A stretch of DNA of 64,000 nt from contig MKWM01000038.1 of assembly GCA_001899765.1 (NCBI GenBank), positions 1 through 64,000 of the forward strand, in the 5' to 3' direction. The notes below the pieces were generated by a model that saw nothing but the letters and a program-made list of their open reading frames with translations, was not told where the DNA came from and did no database searches. Position numbers and translations under genes: made by a program. The stretch comes from Thiobacillus sp. 63-78. GTDB lineage: Bacteria; Pseudomonadota; Gammaproteobacteria; Burkholderiales; Thiobacillaceae. The stretch's first letter is position 1. Every line of letters starts with the position of its first letter. Positions 1 through 8,404 of the stretch are shown in pieces.

Positions 1-129
1 CGACCTTTGCGCAAGGGCGAAAGTCTGCGCGAGAAAATCGAAGAACAACTCGCAAATATTCAGAAAATGCCCCAACTCGTTCGCTCATTTTTCGGGGCAC
101 CTTCTGTCGCCTATATTGGCGACTGGTGA
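1..129 (+). CDS. C-terminal end of an unidentified protein (5' truncated by the window)
   Basis: An open frame enters from the left edge and ends with TGA at 127-129, giving 42 residues. The sequence is charged, then ends in a mixed hydrophobic segment (KMPQLVRSFFGAPSVAYIGDW without its first residue or so). Its composition looks like a genuine protein end rather than random frame. Base composition is lower in G+C than the genes that follow. I do not recognise the family. The gene points toward the repeat-bearing non-coding stretch to its right, so it is not in an operon with anything in the window. Confidence 0.5.
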   Translation, partial: RPLRKGESLREKIEEQLANIQKMPQLVRSFFGAPSVAYIGDW

Positions 130-617
130 GTAATTGATTTTTTGTGGGCGGAGCTCAAACACCTTTGCCTCTGATCCACCGACGCGCTTGATCTTCGGCG
201 GGTCTGTAAGGGGAGAGAGGTCAAAACCAGTTTAACTGGTATACAACCGTCACGAACCGGGTCAAGGGCTTCGCTTGAGGTTTCTCGCCCAAATACACAA
301 ACCGCCCGGTCATCACCGTCCTGATTTTGACTTTCCTCCCCTCTCAGTCCCGCCGGAAATCGGGCCTGCCGGGCGGATCAGCGGCAAAGGTGTCTGAGCC
401 CCGCTCGCCTTCGAAATACAAAAAAAGCGGGGCGAGTTCTTTGCCGCCCACCCGGCAGGTTCGGTTTTCGGGAATTCGGGGATGAGCGGGGTCGCCTTTT
501 CTTGGGTTACTTTCTTTTTGGCGAAGCAAAAGAAAGTGACTAGCCGCCGGGCTACCCCCGGCCAACGGCCAGCAGCCCCACGAGGGTCCTTCCATTGGCG
601 ATGCTTCGCGCCACGGC
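130..617. other. Non-coding stretch with a dispersed inverted repeat
   Basis: No convincing gene lies between the partial gene and yrfG. Two overlapping open frames on the minus strand (about 313-625) read through the repeat element and have no protein-like character. The part from about 480 to 575 resembles a sequence that recurs in many proteobacterial genomes and yields spurious translations rich in FLLL and KKVT. The left part (130-300) shows no feature I can name. Confidence 0.55.
491..560. repeat. Dispersed palindromic element
   Basis: A perfect 10-bp inverted repeat is visible: ACTTTCTTTT at 509-518 and AAAAGAAAGT at 528-537, separated by the 9-base loop TGGCGAAGC. The flanks (gggtcgccttttcttgg before, gactagccgccgggc after) match, from memory, a widely dispersed intergenic repeat of beta- and gammaproteobacteria. 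Neither arm is followed by a strong T tract that would make it a simple terminator, although it could fold in RNA. Confidence 0.6.
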
Positions 618-1274
618 TCACCCATCAGGCATCACCTGCCCGAAACTCGTAATCGCCTGAAACGTCCCGCAATCCTTGTGCGGCTGCCGTGAATCCGGGT
701 TGCACACCGCCAGCAGGTGCGCCACGCCATAAGCCTGGGCGCTCTTCAGCACCGGCAGGCTGTCGTCGACGAACAGGGTGCGCGTCTTGTCGAACGGCTC
801 GATCGCCTGCAAGCCCTGCCAGAAGTCGGGATGCTCCTTGGGCAGACCGATCTGATGCGACGAGAGCAAGGCGTCGAAATACGTGTCGATACCGGTCCTG
901 TGCATTTTCAGTCCAAGGCTCCGGGGATGGGCATTGGTCACCATGACCATCCGGCGGCCGGATGCGCGCACCGCCTGCAGGAATGCGGGGACGTCGGGAC
1001 GAACCGCGATCAGATGCGCCACTTCTTCCTTCAGTTGCACGATGTCGAGCGCAAGCTCGCTGCTCCAGAAATCCAGGCAATACCAGTTGAGTGTGCCGGC
1101 ATGGCGCGCGTAATGCGCACGCAGATGCGCGTGCGCCGTCTCCAGCGCGAGGCCGTGATATTCGGCATAGCGGCGCGGCATGTGCTCCAGCCAGAAATGA
1201 TTATCGAAATGGAGATCGAGCAGGGTGCCGTCCATGTCGAGGAAAACGGTGTCGACCTGCGCCCAGTCGGTCAT
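618..1274 (-). CDS. yrfG: GMP/IMP nucleotidase, HAD superfamily (YrfG-like)
   Basis: This 218-residue protein is a class IA HAD phosphatase. Motif I is FLDMDGTLLDL near residue 11, motif II is VTNAHP near 112, and the C-terminal acidic motif is FVDDSLPVL near 167. The N-terminal LNWYCLDFW block and the LLSSHQIGLPKE block closely follow E. coli YrfG, which dephosphorylates purine nucleoside monophosphates; the assignment rests on that resemblance. It lies 22 bp after rpoS on the same strand, so it is probably the last gene of the surE-pcm-nlpD-rpoS transcript. Length and motifs look intact. Confidence 0.85.
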   Translation of the reverse strand: MTDWAQVDTVFLDMDGTLLDLHFDNHFWLEHMPRRYAEYHGLALETAHAHLRAHYARHAGTLNWYCLDFWSSELALDIVQLKEEVAHLIAVRPDVPAFLQAVRASGRRMVMVTNAHPRSLGLKMHRTGIDTYFDALLSSHQIGLPKEHPDFWQGLQAIEPFDKTRTLFVDDSLPVLKSAQAYGVAHLLAVCNPDSRQPHKDCGTFQAITSFGQVMPDG

Positions 1275-1296
1275 GGCAACGCTACGCCGGTTCCGG

Positions 1297-2241
1297 TCAG
1301 AACAGCTCGTCCCGGGATACGCCGCGCCGTCTCAGCAGTTGCCTCAGTACGCGCAGGGATTCCATCTGGATCTGCCGCACGCGCTCACGCGTCACCTGCA
1401 ATTCGAGCGCCAGATCCTCCAGCGTGCAGGCTTCGCGGTTGTTCAGGCCGAAACGGCGTTCGATCACCCAGCGCTGCTTGTCGTTGAGCTGGGTGATCCA
1501 TTCATGGACGTGGTGCTCGATCTCCTCGAGCTGAAGCATTTCATCCGGCAGATGCGCATTGTCGTCGGCAATCGCTTCTCCCAGCGACAGCGTGGGGTCG
1601 ACATCGAGCGGGGCATCGAGCGAAGCGACCCGCTCGTTCAGTTGCATGATGCGGCGCACGTCTTCGACCGCATGCCCCGTCAGCAAGGCAATATCATCCG
1701 CGCTGGCATCGGTGATGCCGTGCGTTTCCAGATGGCGCTTGGCGCGCAGATAGATGTTGAGTTCCTTGATGATGTGCACCGGCAGTCGAATGGTGCGCGA
1801 CTGGTTCATGATCGCGCGCTCGATGTTCTGGCGGATCCACCAGGTGGCGTAGGTCGAGAAACGGAAGCCGCGCTCGGGATCGAATTTCTCCAGTGCGTGG
1901 ATGAGGCCGAGGTTGCCCTCTTCCACCAGGTCGAGCAGCGTCAGGCCGCGATTGGAATAATGCTTGGCGATGTTCACCACCAGGCGCAGGTTGCGCTCGA
2001 TCATGGTCTGGCGCGCTTCGAAATCTCCCTGCACGGTGCGCCGCGCCAGGGCGACTTCCTCTTCCGCGCTCAGCAGGGGGGCCAGCCCGATCTCATTGAG
2101 ATACAGCTGGGTGACGTCGACCTGAGGTTCATCGAGGATGGCGGACGCCAGAATCTCGTTGCTATCCATCATGGCATGCTGATCCGGGTCTGGTTGCTCC
2201 GGGCTCAGTTCGTCTGGTTCGTCACTGGGTGGATGGCTCAT
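1297..2241 (-). CDS. rpoS: RNA polymerase sigma factor RpoS (sigma-38)
   Basis: This 314-residue group 2 sigma-70 factor directs transcription in stationary phase and general stress. Region 1.2 begins near residue 43 ([12 protein letters not shown]). Region 2 runs about 80-150 with [19 protein letters not shown] and the promoter-melting [19 protein letters not shown]. The region 4.2 helix-turn-helix lies near 270-300 ([20 protein letters not shown]). It lacks the long region 1.1 and non-conserved insert of RpoD. The start ATG overlaps the nlpD stop by 4 bp. In enterics the main rpoS promoter lies inside nlpD; whether that holds here cannot be read directly. Confidence 0.96.
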   Translation of the reverse strand: MSHPPSDEPDELSPEQPDPDQHAMMDSNEILASAILDEPQVDVTQLYLNEIGLAPLLSAEEEVALARRTVQGDFEARQTMIERNLRLVVNIAKHYSNRGLTLLDLVEEGNLGLIHALEKFDPERGFRFSTYATWWIRQNIERAIMNQSRTIRLPVHIIKELNIYLRAKRHLETHGITDASADDIALLTGHAVEDVRRIMQLNERVASLDAPLDVDPTLSLGEAIADDNAHLPDEMLQLEEIEHHVHEWITQLNDKQRWVIERRFGLNNREACTLEDLALELQVTRERVRQIQMESLRVLRQLLRRRGVSRDELF

Positions 2242-3167
2242 GGGCGCTCCGGCAAATAGGACAGGGGATCGAGTGGTTTTCCATAACGGCGGATTTCCAG
2301 ATGCAGCTTGACCCGGTCGGCATCGCTGTCGCCCATCAGGGCGATCTTCTGCCCGGCCGTCACCATGTCGCCCTCCTTCACCAGGATGGCTTCATTGTGC
2401 GCATAGGCCGAGAGGAATTCCCCGGCATGCTTGATGATCAGCAAGCGCCCGTAACCGCGCAGACCGCTGCCACTGTATACCACCTTGCCGGCGGCCACCG
2501 CCCGCACCGGCGTGTTGCGCGCGCCGGCGATGTCGATCCCCTTGCCGCCCGCCGCGCCGAAGCGGCCGATCAGCGCACCGTCCACCGGCCACTGCCAGCC
2601 TTCCGCCGACGTGCTGGCGGCGGATGCTCCGGATGCGGGGGCCGGCGGTGCCGCCACCGGGGCAGCAGGCGCCGCACTGGCCGCGGCGGACGCGGGCAAT
2701 GGGGCTGGGCGAGCACTCGATACCCGAGCCCAGTTGGCGTCGGAATAGACCAGCAATTGCGCCTGTGGTTCACGCAGCACGGGCAGATCGTCCAGCGGCC
2801 GGGCGTTTGGCACCGGCTCCTCATCGAGCGGTTTGATCTCGACCGCGCCGGCCGGCGGCGTGAGCCGCAACACCTGTCCGACCAGGATGCGGTCGGCGGA
2901 CTCGAGCTGGTTCCAGATGGCGATCTCGCGATAATCGAGGCCGTTGGCAAAGGCGATGGCGTACAGCGTATCGCCACTCTGCACGGTATGCAGGCCATTG
3001 GTGGACGGCGCGATCTGCGGCGTGGCCGGCCGTACGCTTCCAGGCTTCGCGGCATGCGGCACTGGCGAACGGTTATCCACCGGCGCGATCCCGGATGACG
3101 CACAGCCCGCCAGTCCCAGCAGCATCACGACCAGCCAGACGGAACGGCGCCCCGCTGCCCGGCTCAT
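2238..3167 (-). CDS. nlpD: Murein hydrolase activator NlpD (LysM + LytM lipoprotein)
   Basis: This 309-residue envelope lipoprotein activates cell-wall amidases at division. The start at 3167 gives a short basic N-terminus, a hydrophobic segment and the lipobox LAGC. A LysM domain ([13 protein letters not shown] onward) binds peptidoglycan. An Ala/Pro-rich linker follows, then a C-terminal LytM/M23 domain (about residues 190-305). That domain keeps the fold motifs GKGIDIAG and HLEIR but lacks the usual HxH zinc ligands (it reads SAYAHNE), as expected for a non-catalytic activator. An upstream in-frame extension of 29 residues inside pcm is rejected because it precedes the signal peptide. The start overlaps the pcm stop as TAATG. 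Confidence 0.93.
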   Translation of the reverse strand: MSRAAGRRSVWLVVMLLGLAGCASSGIAPVDNRSPVPHAAKPGSVRPATPQIAPSTNGLHTVQSGDTLYAIAFANGLDYREIAIWNQLESADRILVGQVLRLTPPAGAVEIKPLDEEPVPNARPLDDLPVLREPQAQLLVYSDANWARVSSARPAPLPASAAASAAPAAPVAAPPAPASGASAASTSAEGWQWPVDGALIGRFGAAGGKGIDIAGARNTPVRAVAAGKVVYSGSGLRGYGRLLIIKHAGEFLSAYAHNEAILVKEGDMVTAGQKIALMGDSDADRVKLHLEIRRYGKPLDPLSYLPERP

Positions 3168-3847
3168 TACGCCACTCCTGGCAGTAAAGGAACGAATTTC
3201 ACGCCTTCGAGCAGGCGTTCGGTATACGTGTCGTTCTGGCGCTCCATCACGCACAGCGTCTGCGTGACATTGCCGAGCGGCATCACCAGGCGTCCGCCAT
3301 CGGCCAGTTGTTCCAGCAGGACGTGCGGCACTTCCGCGAACGCGGCGGCGATCACGATGGCGTCGAACGGCGCGAAATCCTTTGCGCCGTGCATGCCGTC
3401 GCCATGCTTGGGCTTGACGTTATTGACCCGCAGCGCCCGTAAACGCACGCGCGTCTTGCCGACCAGCGCCGCGATGCGTTCCATCGATATCACCTCGCGT
3501 GCCAGTTGGCCCAGTACCGCCGCCTGATAGCCGCAACCCAGCCCGATTTCGAGTACGCGGCCCAGTTCGCGGCCGTGACCATGCTCGCCGTGACGCGCCA
3601 GTTCGACCATGCGCGCCACGATGTAGGGGCTGGAAATCGTCTGTCCGAAACCGATCGGCAGGGCGGTGTCTTCGTAGGCGCGCGACTCCAGCGCCTGGTC
3701 GACATACAGGTGGCGCGGCACGCTGCCCATCGCCGCCAGCACCCTTTCGTCCTTGATGCCCTGCTCGCGCAGGCGCTCGATCATGCGACCGCGCGTGCGC
3801 GCCGAGGTCATACCGATGCCGGTGCGGGGGTTCAGGGTTTCAGCCAT
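3167..3847 (-). CDS. pcm: Protein-L-isoaspartate O-methyltransferase
   Basis: This 226-residue cytosolic repair enzyme methylates isoaspartyl residues in aged proteins using S-adenosylmethionine. The N-terminal [19 protein letters not shown] and PRHLYVD blocks are typical. SAM-binding motif I reads [15 protein letters not shown], where most homologues have GTGSGYQ; the catalytic-loop region [13 protein letters not shown] is intact. The protein ends with the family's usual [11 protein letters not shown]. It overlaps the end of surE by 16 bp and abuts nlpD, so the four genes are translationally linked in the classical surE-pcm-nlpD-rpoS order. Confidence 0.95.
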   Translation of the reverse strand: MAETLNPRTGIGMTSARTRGRMIERLREQGIKDERVLAAMGSVPRHLYVDQALESRAYEDTALPIGFGQTISSPYIVARMVELARHGEHGHGRELGRVLEIGLGCGYQAAVLGQLAREVISMERIAALVGKTRVRLRALRVNNVKPKHGDGMHGAKDFAPFDAIVIAAAFAEVPHVLLEQLADGGRLVMPLGNVTQTLCVMERQNDTYTERLLEGVKFVPLLPGVA

Positions 3848-4575
3848 GCGTTCACACTCTCCATCTGGCTGAAACGGGTGAGGTCCATTTGCAGCGGAGT
3901 GATCGACACCCGGCCCCTGGCCAGGGCATGGAAATCGGTCCCTTCGCCCGCGTCCTGCGCCGCGCCCGCCGCGCCCACCCAGTACACGGTCTGGCCGCGC
4001 GGATTGGTCGTCTTCACCACCGACTCGGCCTTGTGGCGCTTGCCCAGACGGGTAACGGACACACCGTTCAGTTCGGCGGTCGCGCAGTCCGGCACGTTGA
4101 CGTTGAGCAGCATCGGTTCGGTCGGCGGGCGCGTCTGGATACGCTGCACCAGTTCGGCCACCACCCGCGCAGCGGTGTCGAAGTGCCGTGCATTGTGGCT
4201 GGCGAGCGAGACCGCGATCGACGGGATGCCCAGCAGGTAGCCTTCGGTAGCGGCTGCCACCGTACCGGAATAAATCGTGTCATCGCCCATGTTGGCACCG
4301 TGGTTGATACCGGAAATCACCATGTCCGGCAGATGGTCCAGCATGCCGGTCACCGCCAGATGAACGCAATCGGTCGGCGTGCCGTTGACGTAATGAAAGC
4401 CTGTCGGCGCCTGACGCAGCATCAGCGGGCGGTCGAGCGTGAGCGAATTGGACGCGCCGCTGCGGTCGCGCTCGGGCGCCACGACGGTGATATCGGCGAG
4501 CGGGGCGAGCGCCTCCGCCAGTGCGGCCAGACCGGGCGCGAAGTAGCCATCGTCGTTGGATAACAGGATGCGCAT
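3832..4575 (-). CDS. surE: 5'/3'-nucleotidase SurE
   Basis: This 247-residue survival protein is a metal-dependent nucleotidase and exopolyphosphatase acting on nucleoside monophosphates. The N-terminus [14 protein letters not shown] carries the metal-binding Asp pair. Asn and Asp ligands in [16 protein letters not shown] (near 93-108) and the downstream SxS region are conserved. Its length matches the family. It is the first gene of the surE-pcm-nlpD-rpoS-yrfG run; the 103-bp gap behind tamB holds a candidate promoter. Confidence 0.95.
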   Translation of the reverse strand: MRILLSNDDGYFAPGLAALAEALAPLADITVVAPERDRSGASNSLTLDRPLMLRQAPTGFHYVNGTPTDCVHLAVTGMLDHLPDMVISGINHGANMGDDTIYSGTVAAATEGYLLGIPSIAVSLASHNARHFDTAARVVAELVQRIQTRPPTEPMLLNVNVPDCATAELNGVSVTRLGKRHKAESVVKTTNPRGQTVYWVGAAGAAQDAGEGTDFHALARGRVSITPLQMDLTRFSQMESVNAWLKP

Positions 4576-4653
4576 CAGCAGCAGCCTTCGGGCAGGGCAG
4601 GCAAACGAAACGAAAGGCTCATGGCAGCGATGCGGACTTCTAACATGCGCCCG

Positions 4654-4682
4654 ATTCTACCATCGGGATTTGATCTGTTCAG
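4654..4682 (-). promoter_or_regulatory. Candidate sigma-70 promoter for surE-pcm-nlpD-rpoS
   Basis: On the minus strand CTGAAC (4677-4682) lies 17 bp before TAGAAT (4654-4659). The -35 overlaps the tamB stop codon and matches TTGACA at only three positions, so the -10 carries most of the support. The expected leader is about 70 nt before the surE ATG. The -10 sits inside a CCCGAT/ATCGGG hairpin. Confidence 0.35.
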
Positions 4683-7600
4683 TCGTATTCCCGTGTGTAG
4701 AAGGCATCGAAGCTGCTGGGCTGTCCGGCCTGCGCTTCGAGACGCACGTGGGTGGACAGCTGATACAGCACTTTCACCACCTGGCTCAGGCCGTCGAGGC
4801 TCTGCTCGTAGCTCAGCGTCGCGCGCGAGGACAAACGCTTGCCGACGCTGACCACGGTACTGGCGAGCGATTCGCCGTTTCCGGAGCGCACATCGAAGCT
4901 GTCGATGCCCAGGGTTTCCGCCAGTTTCGCCTGCAGGTTCACCGATTCGGCCTGGCTCAGCAAGGCGCCTGCCGCCACCTGCATCAACACGAATTCCTGC
5001 TGGCCGCTGCTTTCCAGACCGTGTCCCAGCACCAGCCAGGCAAGCTTCTCGGTATCGGGCATCGCCGGATCGGAATAGAGCGTCACCTGGGGGCGCTGGA
5101 CCGAGCCGCCCACCTGCACGCCTACCGTGACGTTCGTCAGTTTTCGCACCGCCAGCACGTCGAGGCCGGGATTGTCGAGGGGGCCGGCAAAGCGCAAGAC
5201 ACCGCGCTCGATGTCCAGTGTCTGCGCATAGGCGGCATACCGCCCTTTCTCCACCTGGATCGTTCCTTCGCCGCGCAGCGCCTGGTTCACGGTGAACACA
5301 CGCAGCCGGCCGCCCAGCCGCGCGTCGAGCCCGGCGCCCTTGAACAGGAAATCGTCTCCCAGCTTGAGTGTCAGATCGAGCGCCAGCGGAAAGCGTTGTA
5401 CCACCGGTTTTTCGCGCGGCGGCCGGCCAACGACGATGACATCGCTCGACAACTCGGGACGGCTCGCCTCGGGCATTTCCAGACGCGCCCGATCAGCCGT
5501 GAGTTCGCCGGTGAGCTGCAGGCGTTTCGGGTCGAGGTTGAGCCGGGTCGTGCCGGACACGGTTACGTTGCGGTCGCTGCGGTGGGTCGCCGCGAATTTC
5601 TCGAAGGTGAGCGTAAGCCCGGCCTGCGGGTTTTTCAACTGGGCGTCGCCGCTCACCACGATGCGGCCGCCGGTGCCTTTCAGCACGCCCTCCTGCACCT
5701 GGACCCGATCGTCCGCCAGCAGGAGCCTGAGTGTGCCATCGGTGATCGCCACGCCCTGCTCGGGCATGGAAAAACGGATGACGTCGGCGGCCACGCGGCC
5801 ATCGATGCGCGGTGCCGCCAGGCTGCCGCTGCCGCTCAACTGCGCATCGACGCGGGCATCGGCGCGGATGCCGACCGGGATGAACGGCTTCAGCAGGCGC
5901 AGATCCGGCACGTCGAACCGGGCATTCCACGTCAGCGGCGCGCTGCGCGACAGGGTGAATGCGGCCTCCGTGCGGACCAGCATGCCCCGGCCATCCAGGC
6001 GCAACTGTCCCGCTTCGTGCGTGTCGGCGGCGAGCCGGACATGGGCCTGGCCGCCGGCCGCCTCGGCATCGAGCGTGAGAGCGGTCAAGCCCATGGCCAG
6101 CGCCGGCTCGGTCAGTCGCACATCGCCGGACTGGCGGCGCAGCTGCAGCCGGCCATCGAGCGATTCGCCCGCACGCAGATCCCAGTCGCCGTTCACGCGC
6201 AGGTCGGTGGTGACAGGCGGCGCCGTCTCCATCAGCGCAAGCACGGGTGCCAGCGGCAGATTGGCCAGCGTGCCGCGACTGGCCAGATGCGCGCCCTGAC
6301 GGTCGAAGTGTTCGACCGTCAGGCGGCCGCCTGCCACGCTCAGTGCCAGACCGTTCACCTGCTGCCGTTCGCGCGACAGCAGCAGGGAGGCGGGGGCCAC
6401 CAGCTTCGCTGGCCAGTCGCCCTGCACCTCGGCCTGGTTCAATTGTCCACGCCACACCTGGCGTGCATCCAGGCCGCCTGCCAGGTTCGCGCTCAGCCGC
6501 CACGCCGGCAAGCGGGCATCGAGCGTCAGCGTGTGGGCATTGCGGTGCCCCTGCAGGATGGCCCGAAGGGCGTCCAGACGCTGCCCCGCCAAGTGCACCC
6601 CGTTCGCGTCGAGCTGGCCGTTGAAGGTGCCGTTGTCGGTAGCCTGCATGTCCACGCGCAACGCCACGGATTCGGCGGCGAGGTCGCCGGGCAGGCGCAG
6701 ACCGCGGGCGGCGAGCTGCGCGTCGATCTGCAAGCGGGCAGGGTCGCCGCTGGCGCTGCCACGGCTGGTCAGGCGCCCGGCCAGTCCCAGATTCAGGCGT
6801 GCCAGCGCCGGTGCATCGACGTCCCAGACGAACCGGTCGCCCGCCCGGCCATACGCGCCTTTCAATTTTGCCCGGTTGCCGGCCAGATTCAGATCGATGT
6901 CGGCGTCGACGAGGTGGCGGTTCTCATAGCGCAGCCGCCCCTGTCCGCTCACCGGACGGCCTTCGAGGTCGCCCGGCGGCAGGCTGAACTGCGCCTGCAC
7001 GCGCGGCGTGGGCAACCAGGCACCGCTGGCCTGGCCGCGCGCATTGAGCCGTCCGCGTGGAAACTTGCCGAAACGGGACGGATTGATTTGCGTGGCATCG
7101 AATGCGACGCTGAAGGCACGCGTGGCGTCGAGATGAAGTACCCCGTCTGCGGTCAGGCGCCCCGCCTGTCCGGCCAGACTCGCCGATTCCAGATGCAGCA
7201 CCGCGTCGGCGTGCGTCAGCGTAAAGCGACCCTGCCCCCAGCTTTCGCTGACGTCGGCCGTGAGCGTCTGGCGCGTCGCGTCGCCGTCCAGTTGCAGGCT
7301 GGTCTTGAGTCGCGTGGGATACAACTGGCGATGCAGCCCGGCGAGGTCGAGGCGCGGGCTGTCCAGGTTCACGTTCAAGCGGCCATTGCGCCACTGCCCG
7401 CTTCCGTTCAACTGTCCGGCTGCGCCCAGATCGATCGCCAGCGCGCTGAAATCGGCCCGTACGCTGTCACCCACCACCGCGCCGGTGAGGTTGGCGAGCG
7501 GCAGACGATTCTGGTCGAGCCGCCCGGCCAGCCGGTTGCTGAGGCTGAAGCTGCCCAGCAGGCGTTCGCCCGGCTGGCCTTCGAATACGCCGGAAAACGC

Positions 7601-8404
7601 CAGGTCGGCGGCCGGTGCGTCGGCGGCGAACAGACGCGGATCGAGGCCCTGCCCGGCCACCAGCAGCCGGGGCAGACGCACGCGCGCAAACGGCGCGGCT
7701 TCGCCGCTGGCCATCATGGTCATGCCGCTGGCCTGCGCATCGAACCGGAAACCGATGGCCGCCAGCCGCCCCTGTACGTCGAGCGTGGCGCTGATCGGAA
7801 TGGGATCGCTGCGCGTGGCCTCGATGCGTCCCGCCAGATTGAACGGCGCGTCCTTGCCGAGTTCGAGCCGACCCGTCATGGCTGCCCAGGGAGTCGTGAC
7901 CGTCATGCCGGTGAACCGGTAGCGGTCGCCGTCGCCGTCGAGGCCTCCATGCAGATGACGGAAATCGAGCGTACCCCCGCTATCGACGACAGCGAGATGC
8001 GCCACATCCCAGGCGGCCACGTGCACGTCGAGTGGCAGGCGCAGGCTGGCGGGCAGCGTCGGGGGCGTCGGGTCCGGCTTCAGGATCTCGACCCGTACGG
8101 TTTGCGCCGCCAGCAGGCCGATGTCGAGCCGCCGTTTCAGCAGCGCGCGCGGCTGCCATTCCAGCCGGATCTGTTCGAGCGTGACGCGCTCCGTGTCCGA
8201 CGTGAAAACAAGTTTCGCGATTCTGATGGGAACGCCGACATGTCCGTCCACCCCTTCGATGGCCAGCCGTCCTCCGCCCAGGGAAACGGCCGTCTCGCTC
8301 AGCCAGCGGAACCCCGTGTCCGTCGTCGCCATGCCGATCGCCACGACGATCAGCATGACCAGCGCGACGGGCAGCGCGGCCAGTCCCCACAGCACGCGCT
8401 TCAA
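4679..8404 (-). CDS. tamB: Translocation and assembly module subunit TamB
   Basis: This 1241-residue inner-membrane-anchored periplasmic protein works with TamA in outer-membrane protein or lipid transport. One N-terminal transmembrane helix (residues about 4-26) is followed by a very long repetitive beta-strand region. The C-terminal TamB domain (last roughly 330 residues) includes the family-typical VGVQVGGSVQRPQVTLYSDPAMPDTEKLAW region in broken form: VGVQVGGSVQRP then a PDTEKLAWLVLG block. The start is TTG at 8402-8404, overlapping the tamA stop as TTGA; no ATG lies nearby. Its length is at the usual size for the family. Confidence 0.93.
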   Translation of the reverse strand: MKRVLWGLAALPVALVMLIVVAIGMATTDTGFRWLSETAVSLGGGRLAIEGVDGHVGVPIRIAKLVFTSDTERVTLEQIRLEWQPRALLKRRLDIGLLAAQTVRVEILKPDPTPPTLPASLRLPLDVHVAAWDVAHLAVVDSGGTLDFRHLHGGLDGDGDRYRFTGMTVTTPWAAMTGRLELGKDAPFNLAGRIEATRSDPIPISATLDVQGRLAAIGFRFDAQASGMTMMASGEAAPFARVRLPRLLVAGQGLDPRLFAADAPAADLAFSGVFEGQPGERLLGSFSLSNRLAGRLDQNRLPLANLTGAVVGDSVRADFSALAIDLGAAGQLNGSGQWRNGRLNVNLDSPRLDLAGLHRQLYPTRLKTSLQLDGDATRQTLTADVSESWGQGRFTLTHADAVLHLESASLAGQAGRLTADGVLHLDATRAFSVAFDATQINPSRFGKFPRGRLNARGQASGAWLPTPRVQAQFSLPPGDLEGRPVSGQGRLRYENRHLVDADIDLNLAGNRAKLKGAYGRAGDRFVWDVDAPALARLNLGLAGRLTSRGSASGDPARLQIDAQLAARGLRLPGDLAAESVALRVDMQATDNGTFNGQLDANGVHLAGQRLDALRAILQGHRNAHTLTLDARLPAWRLSANLAGGLDARQVWRGQLNQAEVQGDWPAKLVAPASLLLSRERQQVNGLALSVAGGRLTVEHFDRQGAHLASRGTLANLPLAPVLALMETAPPVTTDLRVNGDWDLRAGESLDGRLQLRRQSGDVRLTEPALAMGLTALTLDAEAAGGQAHVRLAADTHEAGQLRLDGRGMLVRTEAAFTLSRSAPLTWNARFDVPDLRLLKPFIPVGIRADARVDAQLSGSGSLAAPRIDGRVAADVIRFSMPEQGVAITDGTLRLLLADDRVQVQEGVLKGTGGRIVVSGDAQLKNPQAGLTLTFEKFAATHRSDRNVTVSGTTRLNLDPKRLQLTGELTADRARLEMPEASRPELSSDVIVVGRPPREKPVVQRFPLALDLTLKLGDDFLFKGAGLDARLGGRLRVFTVNQALRGEGTIQVEKGRYAAYAQTLDIERGVLRFAGPLDNPGLDVLAVRKLTNVTVGVQVGGSVQRPQVTLYSDPAMPDTEKLAWLVLGHGLESSGQQEFVLMQVAAGALLSQAESVNLQAKLAETLGIDSFDVRSGNGESLASTVVSVGKRLSSRATLSYEQSLDGLSQVVKVLYQLSTHVRLEAQAGQPSSFDAFYTREYD

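Noticed and set aside
313-625. Two overlapping minus-strand open frames of 93 and 102 codons
   Set aside because: They read through the dispersed palindromic element, have odd composition and no ribosome binding site, and look like the spurious translations this repeat gives in many genomes.
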